Assembly: GCA_028565635.1 (NCBI GenBank)
Contig: JAOXYB010059957.1
Span: forward strand, 1 to 10,782
Source: Phoronis ovalis
Lineage: Eukaryota; Phoronida; Phoronidae
Direction: 5' to 3'
DNA length: 10,782 bases
The notes under the pieces were generated by a model. It was not told where the DNA came from, did not search any database, and was given only the letters and a program-made list of their open reading frames with translations. Positions 1-7,098 of the stretch are shown in pieces. Within the stretch, counting starts at the first letter, position 1. The number at the start of each line of letters is the position of its first letter. The translations under genes and the position numbers were made by a program.

Positions 1-88
1 CTCTTTCCTGTAGACAGGCTAGCCTCTTTCCTGTAGACAGCCTCTTTCCTGTAGACAGCCTCCTTCCTGTAGACAGGTTAGCCTATTT
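1..88. repeat. Short tandem repeat, about 18-23 bp unit, cut by window edge
   Basis: Four units share CTCTTTCCTGTAGACAG, followed either directly by the next unit or by an extra GCTAGC or GTTAGC. Each unit contains CCTGTAGACAG, and where the extra bases are present it becomes the short inverted repeat CCTGT-AG-ACAGG. The array begins before position 1, so its full length is unknown. A final partial unit, CTATTTCC, fades out near 90. Confidence 0.85.
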
Positions 89-90
89 CC

Positions 91-860
91 AATATTGTAT
101 TTATTCATTAGTCAGAAGCATAATATGTTTTTATGGAAATAGAAATGAATTATCTTCTGTTATTATTCTATCAAAAATTAATTTCGGTTTCCACAAGTTC
201 TTTTTAGGAACCATTCAAAAATAGAAACTTCGTAGTTTAGCACCCTTCTGTTGAATATTAAAATTCAAATTTTCTTTCTAGGGCAATAGCCAGGTGTGAC
301 GCTGAGAATTTGAATATAAATCAAAAGGTGAAATAAATAAAATTAAAAATGAATGCATTATTATTATTATTGTTCTTTTTCATTTGTCTTTCAACAAATT
401 ACCACATCTTAAGTGTAATGCTTTATTATTTGTATAGATGTTAAGTTAAAACACCCGATTATTGCAGGACAAACAGAATTTTGTACATTTGTCGCTATAT
501 TTTATTTTCCTAGTTGCGGCGGTGACCGACTTGGTCAGTATCGCAGATACACACGTATGCAAAAATCAAGTCTTTACCTTAAGCTGTTCTACCCAAACAT
601 TATTAATTATTTATTTAATGAATCCATGATTATCATATAACGAAATTGTAATAATTTCTAATATTGAATTTTGAATATTACATCCTTTCACCTAGATAGA
701 CCAAATGTTCGTTGGAAAATGACAAACAATATATTTGTACTTGACTAATTTACTAATTTCATAAAAATGTATGAATCACATTTTAGACTAGACACTGAGA
801 TGACTACGCAAATCTAAGCTGATAGTGGTGCATATTTTAGAGTAGACCTTTGCACAAAAA
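91..860. other. AT-rich stretch without recognisable gene
   Basis: No open frame of useful length and no tRNA or rRNA signature is visible on either strand. The only local structure I see is a short hairpin, TGACC-gactt-GGTCA, near 527-541. The stretch may be intron or intergenic DNA. If the hydroxylysine-kinase-like gene further right continues leftwards, this could be part of its intron, but I found no matching exon here. Confidence 0.5.
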
Positions 861-1058
861 ATTCACCTGTGGTGATTTTTTCTGAAGCTAAAAGTTTACC
901 CGAGGTGAAGTTTCTGTTACTCTAAAAATTCGCCTTGGGCGAAAGTATTATGAAGCTCTAAACATTCACCTCCAGGGAAAAGTATTATGAAGCTATAAAC
1001 ATTTAACCCGGGAGAAATTTTTATGAAGCTCTTAAAATTCACCTCGGTAAATTTTTCT
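861..1058. repeat. Degenerate tandem repeat, six units of about 35-37 bp
   Basis: Six diverged units follow one another. Each has a TTCACC-like box, then a GGTGAA-like box, then a T-rich run and TATGAAGCTCTAAA. The first half of most units can fold on itself, for example TTCACCTGTGGTGA, TTTACCCGAGGTGAA and TTCGCCTTGGGCGAA. In some units both sides of the box differ together (CACC with GGTG, CGCC with GGCG), which is compatible with retained pairing. A 63-codon frame starting at 1023 runs out of the array and shows no recognisable domain. Confidence 0.75.
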
Positions 1059-1566
1059 CATGTCCAGATTTATTTTTCACTAAAAATAGTTCACAATCTC
1101 AATGTTACTCATATTCTTACACTCAGACCATTCCCCAAATATCATTTTTTACTAAAACCCGAAAAACTCATTGTTGATTCAAGAAACCAAGCAAAGTCTC
1201 ATTTTTTAACATAAATTGAAAATGTCAGGAATTTTCAAGATTCCCCTGCTCCAAGTTGATGTATTTAAGCGAAAATTTTAAAAAAGTAAAACGCTATTTT
1301 ACCAGAAAGCATCACATGAAGACTACACAACAAAAATGTCATTCATGACCTAAATTTAGACCAAAAAAATATTTTTCATTTGGAGTACAATCTGGCTACT
1401 CTGGGCATAATTCTCCCCAAAAAATTAGTTGTGGATGTGTTGAGTTAAGACATTTTACTACACGTACCTTCGTTTTCTTCTAAAGTCAGGACATGTAAGG
1501 TGTGATATGTTCCTGTCACATTCTTCATGACATCCTGGCAATTATAACCATTCTTTCTCAGATGAA
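1059..1566. other. Non-coding AT-rich stretch
   Basis: A plus-strand open frame occupies 1023-1214, but it starts inside a tandem repeat, has biased low-complexity composition and no recognisable motif, so I do not call it a gene. I see no RNA gene, splice-bounded exon or mobile-element end in the rest of this stretch. Confidence 0.5.
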
Positions 1567-2172
1567 GAATCATTGCAACCTGACCATCTGCAAAAAAACA
1601 TTACAGAAACCTGACCATCTGCAAAAAAACATCATAGAAATCTGGCCATCTGCAAAATACATAATAGAAATCTCACCATCAGTAAAAAAACTTCATAGAA
1701 ACCTGACTATCTCCAGAAAAACATAGAAACCTAAACATCTGCAAAAGCATAGAAACCGGACCACCTGCAGAAAAACATCATAGAAACCTGAACATCTGCA
1801 AAAAACATCATATAAAACTGATGATCTGCAAAAAACAGCATAGAAACCTGACCACCTGCAAAAAAATATAGAAACCTGACAATCTGCAAAAAACATCATA
1901 CAAACCTGACCATCTGCAAAACAGAAATCTGACCATCTGCAAAAGAAAAGAAACCTGACCATCCGCAAGAAGCATAGAAACCTGACCACCTGCAAAAAAC
2001 ATAGAAATCTGACCATCTGCAAACAACATCATAGACACCTGACCATCTGCAAAAAAAACATATAAACTTGACCATCTGCAAAAAGCATAGAAATCTGACC
2101 ATCTGTAAAAAAAACATCATAGAAATCTGACCACTTGCAAAAAATATAGAAACCTGACAATCTGCAAAAAAA

Positions 2173-2363
2173 CATCATAGAAACTTCACCATCTGCAAAA
2201 AAAACAGAAACCTGACCATCTCCAAAAAAAACATAGAAACCTGATCATCTGCAAAAAAAACAGAAACCTGACCATCTGCAAAAAAAACAGAGAAACCTGA
2301 CCATCTGCAAAAGCATAGAATCCTGCCCACCTGCAGAAAAATAGAAATCTGATCTGCAAAAAA
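2173..2363. repeat. Higher-order repeat block, copy 1
   Basis: This 191-bp run of minisatellite units recurs almost base for base at 3220-3410, 1047 bp to the right. The shared block has the same order of variant units: a CTTCACCATC unit, a unit ending ATCTCC, a GATCATC unit, a CAGAGAAACC unit, the CCTGCCCACCTGCAG unit and the shortened GATCTGC unit. The only difference I noticed is one added C (AAAACCAG in the right copy for AAAACAG here). Confidence 0.85.
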
Positions 2364-2907
2364 CAGAAACCTGACCAACTGCAAAAAAACATCATAGAAA
2401 CCCGATGATCTGCAAAATATTATCATAGAAATCTGACCATCTGCAAACAACATCATAGAAACCTGACCACCTGCAAACAACATCATAGAAACCTGACCAC
2501 CTGCAAAAAAACATCATAGAAACCCGACCATCTGCAAAAAACATCATAGAAACCTGACCATATGCAAAAAACATCAGAAATCTGACCATCTGCAAAAAAA
2601 CAGAAACCTGACCATCTGCAAAAAACATCAGAAATCTGACCATCTGCAAAAAAACAGAAACCTGACAATCTGCAAAAAACATCATAGAAATCTGATAAAC
2701 TGCAAAATAATACAGAAATCTGACCATCTACAAACAACATCATAGAAACCTGACCATCTGCAAAAAACATCAGAAATCTGACCATTTGCAAAAAGCATAA
2801 ACCTGACTACCTGCAAAAAAATATCATAGAAATCTGACCATCTACAAAAAATATAGAAACCTGACCAACTGCAAAAAAACATAGAAATCTGACCATCTGC
2901 AATAAAA

Positions 2908-3055
2908 ACAGAAACCTGACCATCTGCAAAAAAACAGAGAAACCTGACCATCTGCAAAAGCATAGAATCCTGCCCACCTGCAGAAAAATAGAAATCTGAT
3001 CTGCAAAAAAAACATCATAGAAACCTGACCATTGGCAAAAAAACACAGAAACCTG
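2908..3055. repeat. Higher-order repeat block, partial copy 2
   Basis: The series of variant units starting with CAGAGAAACC and running through the CCTGCCCACCTGCAG unit, the short GATCTGC unit and the rare CCATTGGC unit also occurs at about 3310-3454. The 3055-3118 extension repeats the ATCTCC and GATCATC units of copy 1 in the same order. This indicates segmental duplication within the array and not only unit-by-unit slippage. Confidence 0.75.
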
Positions 3056-3219
3056 ACCATCTCCAAAAAAAACATAGAAAGCTGATCATCTGCAAAAAAA
3101 ACAGAAACCTGACCATCTGCAAAAAAACATCATAGAAACCTGACGAAATGCAAAGAAAACATCATAGAAACCTGACCATCTGCAAGAAAAACATAGGAAC
3201 CTGACCATCTACAAAAAAA

Positions 3220-3454
3220 CATCATAGAAACTTCACCATCTGCAAAAAAAACCAGAAACCTGACCATCTCCAAAAAAAACATAGAAACCTGATCATCTGC
3301 AAAAAAAACAGAAACCTGACCATCTGCAAAAAAAACAGAGAAACCTGACCATCTGCAAAAGCATAGAATCCTGCCCACCTGCAGAAAAATAGAAATCTGA
3401 TCTGCAAAAAAAACATCATAGAAACCTGACCATTGGCAAAAAAACATAGAAACC
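3220..3454. repeat. Higher-order repeat block, copy 3
   Basis: The left 191 bp match the block at 2173-2363 and the right 145 bp match the block at 2908-3055, including the unusual CCATTGGC unit. It therefore bridges the two other blocks and is the most complete version of the higher-order unit. Confidence 0.8.
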
Positions 3455-3696
3455 TGAGGAACTGCAACAAAAAACATCACAGCAACCAGACCACCTGCAA
3501 CAAAAACATCATGTTATCGCAATCCTCAGATGTATGAAATTAGTGGACACAAGTTAAATTCACAAAGAAGGGCGAATCACAATGTTAAATGATGGCTCAG
3601 CTACCCACAAAACTTTGATCACACTGACCAAAATATTGTATGCCACATCCCTCATGCCTTAGAGATATGTACAGCTGTAGTGTTATAGTACCTGAC

Positions 3697-3810
3697 ATAC
3701 ATACATACATCATCCATCCATCCATCCATCCATCCACCCGCGCCCACCCACACACACACACCCACACCACACCCACACACCCACACACACCCACACACAC
3801 ACACATACAA
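3697..3810. repeat. Compound microsatellite: ATAC, CATC, CA/CCCACA
   Basis: ATAC units at about 3697-3710 pass into CATC units (about 3710-3737) and then into an imperfect CA run with CCCACACA interruptions to about 3807. The frames across this stretch encode only Thr/His/Pro or Cys/Val/Gly low-complexity sequence and are not genes. In the sense of the minus-strand kinase-like gene it reads as TG- and GATG-rich intronic sequence. Confidence 0.93.
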
Positions 3811-3813
3811 CAC

Positions 3814-4020
3814 CACTACATGCACAGTGAGCACAACCTGTTGTATACAAAACTACATGTACATACATACATACAATACAACATAGTTTACATAACCAGC
3901 ACAAGCTGTCATACACAACACTATATGCATAGTGAGCACTAGCTGTTGTATACAAAACTACATTATTACATACATGCATACAATACAACATACATAGTCA
4001 GAACAAGCTGTCATATACAA
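3814..4020. repeat. Two tandem copies of a 105-bp unit
   Basis: The unit at 3814-3918 is repeated at 3919-4020. Both contain, in order, a CACTAYATGCA box, CAGTGAGCAC or TAGTGAGCAC, TGTTGTATACAAAACTACAT, a CATACATACA tract, CAATACAACATA, and ACAAGCTGTCATA. The copies are diverged by several substitutions and short indels. The right copy ends 46 bp before the candidate splice donor of the kinase-like exon. Confidence 0.85.
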
Positions 4021-4061
4021 TACTTATCTACATACATAACGAGGAGGAGCTGCTGTAGTGA

Positions 4062-4070
4062 ACAGACCTG
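4062..4070 (-). other. Candidate 5' splice site of kinase-like exon
   Basis: Minus strand reads CTCAG/GTCTGTT with the cut between 4068 and 4067. The CAG/GT core matches the consensus but the +3 to +5 positions are weak. It lies where recognisable protein similarity ends. It would leave the reading frame one base into a codon. A competing GTATGT lies at about 4032-4037. Confidence 0.45.
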
Positions 4071-4326
4071 AGAAATCCTGGAAGCTGGTTTTAGCTGAAT
4101 CTTGAGCATTAAGAATCTTCAGAACATAACCATGAGACCATAGTGTCTTTATAAACGCGTTTTCATGTTTCTCATGTACTAGGACATGATAGTTAATGTC
4201 ATCATAGCTGATCAATTTTTTTAGTTTCAAGACTGTTAATCCAAACACTTTCTTCACAATGTATCTGACTTCCTGATCCAAGATTTTTGGTGGACCAAAG
4301 TCAGCGGGAAATTTTGTCTCGGTCAT
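4068..4326 (-). CDS. Hydroxylysine kinase-like protein, N-terminal exon (partial)
   Basis: Hydroxylysine kinase (HYKK, also AGPHD1) is a cytosolic APH-fold enzyme that phosphorylates 5-hydroxylysine using GTP. The minus-strand frame from the ATG at 4326 encodes the pattern seen at the N-terminus of that family: about 20 residues of helix, VFGLTVLKLKKL, the SYDDINYHVLV segment of the nucleotide-binding hairpin, and GYVLKILNAQDS, whose VLKI lysine aligns with the expected ATP/GTP-contacting strand. About 86 residues are in the exon, against roughly 370 for the whole family. The frame runs on to a stop at 4024, but similarity fades after residue 80, and a CTCAG/GTCTGT junction at 4068/4067 is the likeliest exon end; CGTTAT/GTATGT near 4037 is an alternative. 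The catalytic loop and later exons are not in this window. Similarity is from memory of the family and is strong over about 45 residues; another APH-type kinase is the main alternative. Confidence 0.68.
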
Positions 4327-4340
4327 CTGAAAAATGGCAA
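4327..4340 (-). other. Candidate 3' splice site immediately before the kinase-like ATG
   Basis: On the minus strand, CCATTTTTCAG abuts the ATG of the kinase-like exon, and an A-rich TTTATTAAAT lies about 20 bases upstream where a branch point would be expected. This implies either an untranslated first exon further right or a trans-spliced leader acceptor. It also suggests that the transcription start is not in the adjacent sequence. Confidence 0.5.
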
Positions 4341-4759
4341 TTTAATAAACTATATATACTGTACATGTGTACTGTATATCAGGTGGCACATAACGTAAAG
4401 AAAATTGATAATGAAACGTTAATTATTGATCTTTTTTGTTAATCATTACATAATGTTATGACAGGTAAGTTAAAGCTGTTCCAAGATGGAGTCACATTCT
4501 GCGGTTACATAATTATGCTTGTCCCACTACGGAATATAATGTTTATCTCTTGATTAACATATGAATGAGCATGCATGCCTTTGTAAACTAAACTCAGATC
4601 AATAATATACAACTCTGACCTGCAACTGCTTGACATTATATAACAGTTAATTAATTATGTTACAATAATTTTTTAGGCAGTTATTAAGCAATTATCTACA
4701 TATAAATAGCCTTTATTAAACCTTAATTAAAGCAGTTATTTAGCGTTGAATTGGGGCAA

Positions 4760-4801
4760 AATATTTAAATGAGCAATGCTAATATTTAAACGAGCACCAG
4801 C
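4760..4801. repeat. 21-bp tandem duplication
   Basis: AATATTTAAATGAGCAATGCT is followed directly by a second copy with a C for T after AAA and CCAGC at the end. It is two copies only. Confidence 0.7.
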
Positions 4802-4877
4802 ATTTATAAAATTCCTAAGAAAACTGGTAAACAAATGGTAATAACCCTTAGGAAACTGAGATGCTACAAGTAAGATA

Positions 4878-5037
4878 GCCATCTGTTCTAATAAGCATGT
4901 TCTTAACAATCACATTAGCCATCACAAATTTCGATGGTATAAGGCTGATGGTTAAAAGAATATTTTTACATATGATGGTAAGCTAGCCATCCGATGGCTA
5001 ACAGATCTTTACCATCAGATGATTTATTTTGGATGGT
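4878..5037. repeat. Palindromic cluster of GCCATC / GATGGT elements
   Basis: Within 160 bp there are four ACCATC or GCCATC boxes (4878, 4918, 4986, 5011) and five GATGGT or GATGGC boxes (4933, 4947, 4974, 4993, 5032). The strongest structure is nested: GATGGTAA (4974-4981) pairs with TTACCATC (5009-5016), and inside it TAGCCATC (4984-4991) pairs with GATGGCTA (4993-5000) across a single base. This could be a foldback or miniature inverted-repeat element, but I see no clear terminal repeats or target duplication. Confidence 0.6.
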
Positions 5038-5373
5038 CAAGTTGTAAGCCGTCACTGGAACACAGTTATTTGAATGGCCAATCAAATGTCAGAATAGATA
5101 AAGTTAAATGTTAAGCTAATCCAATTAAATCAGAATACTTTTGGAGGGAAAATCAAAATGGATGCTACGGAAAGTCACAGGAACTAATTTCATGAAAAAG
5201 TAAGTGAAATGAAAGTATCTAAGACATTGAGTTAACAATTGAGTTAATATTTCACAAAGAGGTTTTCCCTTTTTTCAAAAATTAGCAAGTTGTATGTCCT
5301 CCAATTTTATGATACTGGGATACATGCAGTACAAATAATAAATGTATTATATATACACATATAGACATGCCAT

Positions 5374-5671
5374 TGGGCTGAACACTTCAACTCTCTCCTG
5401 AACCGTGAATACAAAATGTCTGACGATGCAATAGACTCGATGCCTCAATGACAAATCTTAGAAATATTAGCTGAGTTTCCATCCTTACATGAAGTGACAA
5501 AGGCCATAAAACAGATATCATCTGGAAGGCTCCCGGACCAGATGGCATTTCAGCTGAGGTATACAAACATGGAGGGCATTTCATGACTAGACAACTCACA
5601 AAGTTTTTTCTTACGATCTGGTAGACAGGGCTGTACCACAAGAGTTCAAGGATGCCTCAATCATTCACCTT
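5374..5671 (+). pseudogene. LINE fragment: pre-RT linker and RT fingers start
   Basis: Frame 1 from 5374 reads WAEHFNSLL, then is stopped by TGA at 5449, resumes with ILEILAEF and continues to EVTKAIKQISSG, the usual helix before the first RT motif. A one-base loss near 5527 moves the reading to frame 3, giving APGPDGISAEVYKHGG, the conserved GKAPGPDGI block. A TAG at 5622 and another one-base loss near 5628 move it to frame 2, reading AVPQEFKDASIIHL up to the TAA at 5672. The motif order is correct throughout, so the breaks are post-insertion decay. Confidence 0.85.
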
Positions 5672-5674
5672 TAA

Positions 5675-6037
5675 AAAAGAAAAGGAGGCAGATCAAATTG
5701 CGACAACCATCGTGACATATCTCTACTCGCAATAGCTGGTAAGCTCTTTGCGCGTGTAATACTAAATAGAATGATCACACGCTTTGTCTCCTCTATATAC
5801 CCAAAATCTCAATGCGGATTTCGAGCTGGAAGAGGCACAGCAGACATATTTGCAGCCCGGCAAATACAAGAAAAATGCCACAAGCAAAATCAAGACCTCT
5901 ATATGGCATTTGTTGATCTGACTAAAGCATTCAATACAGTGAGCAGAGATGGACTGTGGAAACTGCTACACAAGTTTAGTTGTCCTGATAAGCTTGTATC
6001 ATTAATTTGCTCATTTCATGACAGCAAAAGTCCATAG
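5675..6037 (+). pseudogene. LINE reverse transcriptase fragment (fingers and palm motif A)
   Basis: The frame is open from just after a TAA to 6037. It carries NCDNHRDISLLAIAGKLFARVI (motif 1), the QCGFRAGRGTAD block (motif 2), and MAFVDLTKAFNTV (motif A). The catalytic Asp of motif A is kept (codon 5915-5917), but the Asp normally following AF is Asn (AFN). It stops shortly after LVSLICSFHD, where a deletion joins it to SAMLMDAFNQVDRGVYIQF in another frame (6040-6117). Motif B (KQG) and motif C (ADD) are missing. The ATG at 5771 is internal to the motif series and not a true start. Confidence 0.87.
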
Positions 6038-6119
6038 TTTTTCCATAGTGTTTTCCGCTATGCTCATGGATGCTTTTAACCAGGTAGATAGAGGGGTCTA
6101 TATCCAGTTCCACACAGAC

Positions 6120-6508
6120 GTCCTTTGTTACGCTTCAAAGACAACCTGAAATCCAACTTAAAAGCCTGCAACATTGACATCAAAACTTGCGAGACCTCAG
6201 CAAAGGACAGGTCACTCTGGAGACACACATGTCACACAGCAGCACTGAGTTTTGAAGAAAAATGTATCAAGCACCTGTGTGTGAAACGGGACAGACGGAA
6301 AGTCAGGATGTCAACAGTTGGGTCACTCCCATCATTTATTTGCAACTCTTGTGGCCTTGCCTGCCGCTCCAGAATTGACCTGCAATCCCATCAGCAGACA
6401 CATAACTCCATACCAAGCATGGACGCAGGCAATCTCAAATGCACCATCTACAATAAAATCTGTAAGTCCAAAGTTGGCCTAACCAACCACATGAAGACCC
6501 ACAAATAG
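6120..6508 (+). pseudogene. LINE C-terminal tail with C2H2 zinc fingers
   Basis: Counting from a TTG at 6125, the frame reads RFKDNLKSNLKAC, a conserved post-RT segment, then SFEEKCIKHLCVKRDRRK and two C-terminal fingers. Finger 1 is intact: C73-x2-C76-x12-H89-x3-H93. Finger 2 keeps spacing (C106, position 109, H122, H126), but the second zinc ligand at 109 is Tyr (TAC at 6449-6451). There is no ATG, because the left edge is a deletion junction with the RT. In intact relatives the tail is thought to bind nucleic acid. The 3' untranslated part probably continues to about 6570. Confidence 0.83.
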
Positions 6509-6606
6509 AAGAATTCTCCTGACGAATACTCATACGTCGAAATGACGGGAGACTCCAACATAGACATGCTCCCTTATATAGGATCAACCCTAATAATAGT
6601 CTGCAC

Positions 6607-6980
6607 ACATGGCTCCTAGTATGGACAGCCTACAGCTTGTCTTTAGAAGTCATGACCGCCTCCTATCTCAAATGGGCCGAAGTTCGAAAACACTTACTTT
6701 CTTAATTAAATAAATGAAATCCACCCAAAATGTTTGCTTCTGTCAATTCCTCGACTCTTCCGCTCCTTATAGTTATACTACTATGGCTAGATAACTTGAT
6801 CAAAGCTTCGACAACAGATCAGCATAAAATCCAAAACACACTTGAAGGTTCGTTCATCCATTGCATGGATATTATGCTATTGTCCATGCATGAAGGTTAG
6901 TAGAACTTTGGTCATTTGAGATACGAGGCAGTCATGACTCCTACGGACAAGCTGTAGACTGTCCATAGTGGGAGTCATGC
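6607..6980. repeat. Inverted repeat with 80-bp arms and 213-bp spacer
   Basis: The left arm (6607-6687) matches the reverse complement of the right arm (6901-6980) with roughly 84 percent identity and a single one-base gap, by hand alignment. Shared blocks include TATGGACAG, CTACAGCTTGTC, AGTCATGAC and TATCTCAAATG. Each arm is itself a hairpin. The spacer is AT-rich with a palindrome ATCCATTGCATGGAT at 6856-6870. It starts about 100 bp after the LINE coding tail, so it is either a separate foldback or MITE-like element, or an inverted duplication of the LINE 3' region. I see no transposase. Confidence 0.8.
6933..6979. repeat. Hairpin inside the right arm
   Basis: CATGACTCC and TACGGACA (6933-6949) face TGTCCATA and GGAGTCATG (6960-6979), with a 10-base loop AGCTGTAGAC, one mismatch (or G-T pair when transcribed) and a GTG bulge. 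The equivalent hairpin in the left arm (about 6608-6653) is less well paired. Confidence 0.75.
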
Positions 6981-7098
6981 ATGCAGGAGTAAGTCTACGA
7001 ATGGAAAATCGTGTGAAAAGGGTAAATTTTTTTCAACCAAGCAGGTAATGCACGTTCTGCGTTAAGGTTATATATTTAGCTAAATATTGGCAAATAGG

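Larger units (their letters stand above)
1567..3513. repeat. Large minisatellite, about 70 units of 24-32 bp
   Basis: The recurring core on the plus strand is CTGACCATCTGCAAAA, preceded by GAAAC or GAAAT. Successive cores are separated by an A-tract of varying length and an optional CATCATA. Unit length varies with the A-tract and the optional segment, and there are substitutions such as CCACC for CCATC, CCAACT, and a shortened GATCTGC form. On the minus strand the unit has no stop codon in any frame, so about a dozen overlapping frames of 69-116 codons appear. These are a composition effect and not genes. Read in minus orientation each unit carries TTTTTTGCAG, which resembles a splice acceptor. 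The array lies downstream of the hydroxylysine-kinase-like exon in its transcription direction, probably in its intron. Confidence 0.95.
4341..5373. other. Non-coding stretch upstream of the kinase-like exon
   Basis: I see no coding potential in either strand. The stretch is AT-rich with a 21-bp direct duplication, a cluster of ACCATC/GATGGT palindromes and a 12-bp direct repeat (ATTGAGTTAACA, about 5227-5250). It may hold the 5' untranslated exon, intron or promoter of the minus-strand gene; I could not assign a promoter. Its right end is the 5' truncation point of the plus-strand LINE. Confidence 0.5.
5374..6508 (+). mobile_element. Decayed LINE with C-terminal zinc fingers, 5'-truncated and internally deleted
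   Basis: The stretch retains, in order, the linker before the reverse transcriptase, the fingers and first palm motif, a short piece after the RT active site, and the C-terminal zinc-finger tail of a non-LTR retrotransposon. The endonuclease is absent, as expected for 5'-truncated insertion. It is broken by a TGA at 5449, a one-base frameshift near 5527, a TAG at 5622, another frameshift near 5628, a TAA at 5672, and two large internal deletions near 6030 and 6120 that remove the KQG and F/YADD palm motifs and the thumb and connection region. It cannot encode an active enzyme. The family is the LINE type with RT followed by C2H2 fingers that I recall as abundant in invertebrate genomes; I do not assign a clade. 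Confidence 0.88.

Noticed and set aside
1023-1214. Plus-strand 63-codon frame
   Set aside because: It begins in the 36-bp tandem repeat and has no similarity that I recognise.
1693-3480. About a dozen overlapping minus-strand frames of 69-116 codons
   Set aside because: All lie inside the minisatellite and encode the same periodic peptide in three frames; frame length follows only from the lack of stop codons in the unit.
1567-3513. Possible CRISPR array
   Set aside because: Units are contiguous, degenerate and of uneven length, with no unique spacers between identical repeats, and the setting is eukaryotic.
3597-3991. Cys/Val/Gly-rich and Thr/His/Pro-rich frames
   Set aside because: They are translations of CA, CATC and ATAC microsatellites and of the 105-bp repeat.
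5387-5641. Minus-strand 84-codon frame
   Set aside because: It is antisense to the LINE pre-RT and RT region, where conserved motifs are read on the plus strand.
6609-6713. 34-codon plus-strand frame within the left inverted arm
   Set aside because: It is short, starts in the foldback arm and the equivalent frame is not kept in the other arm.
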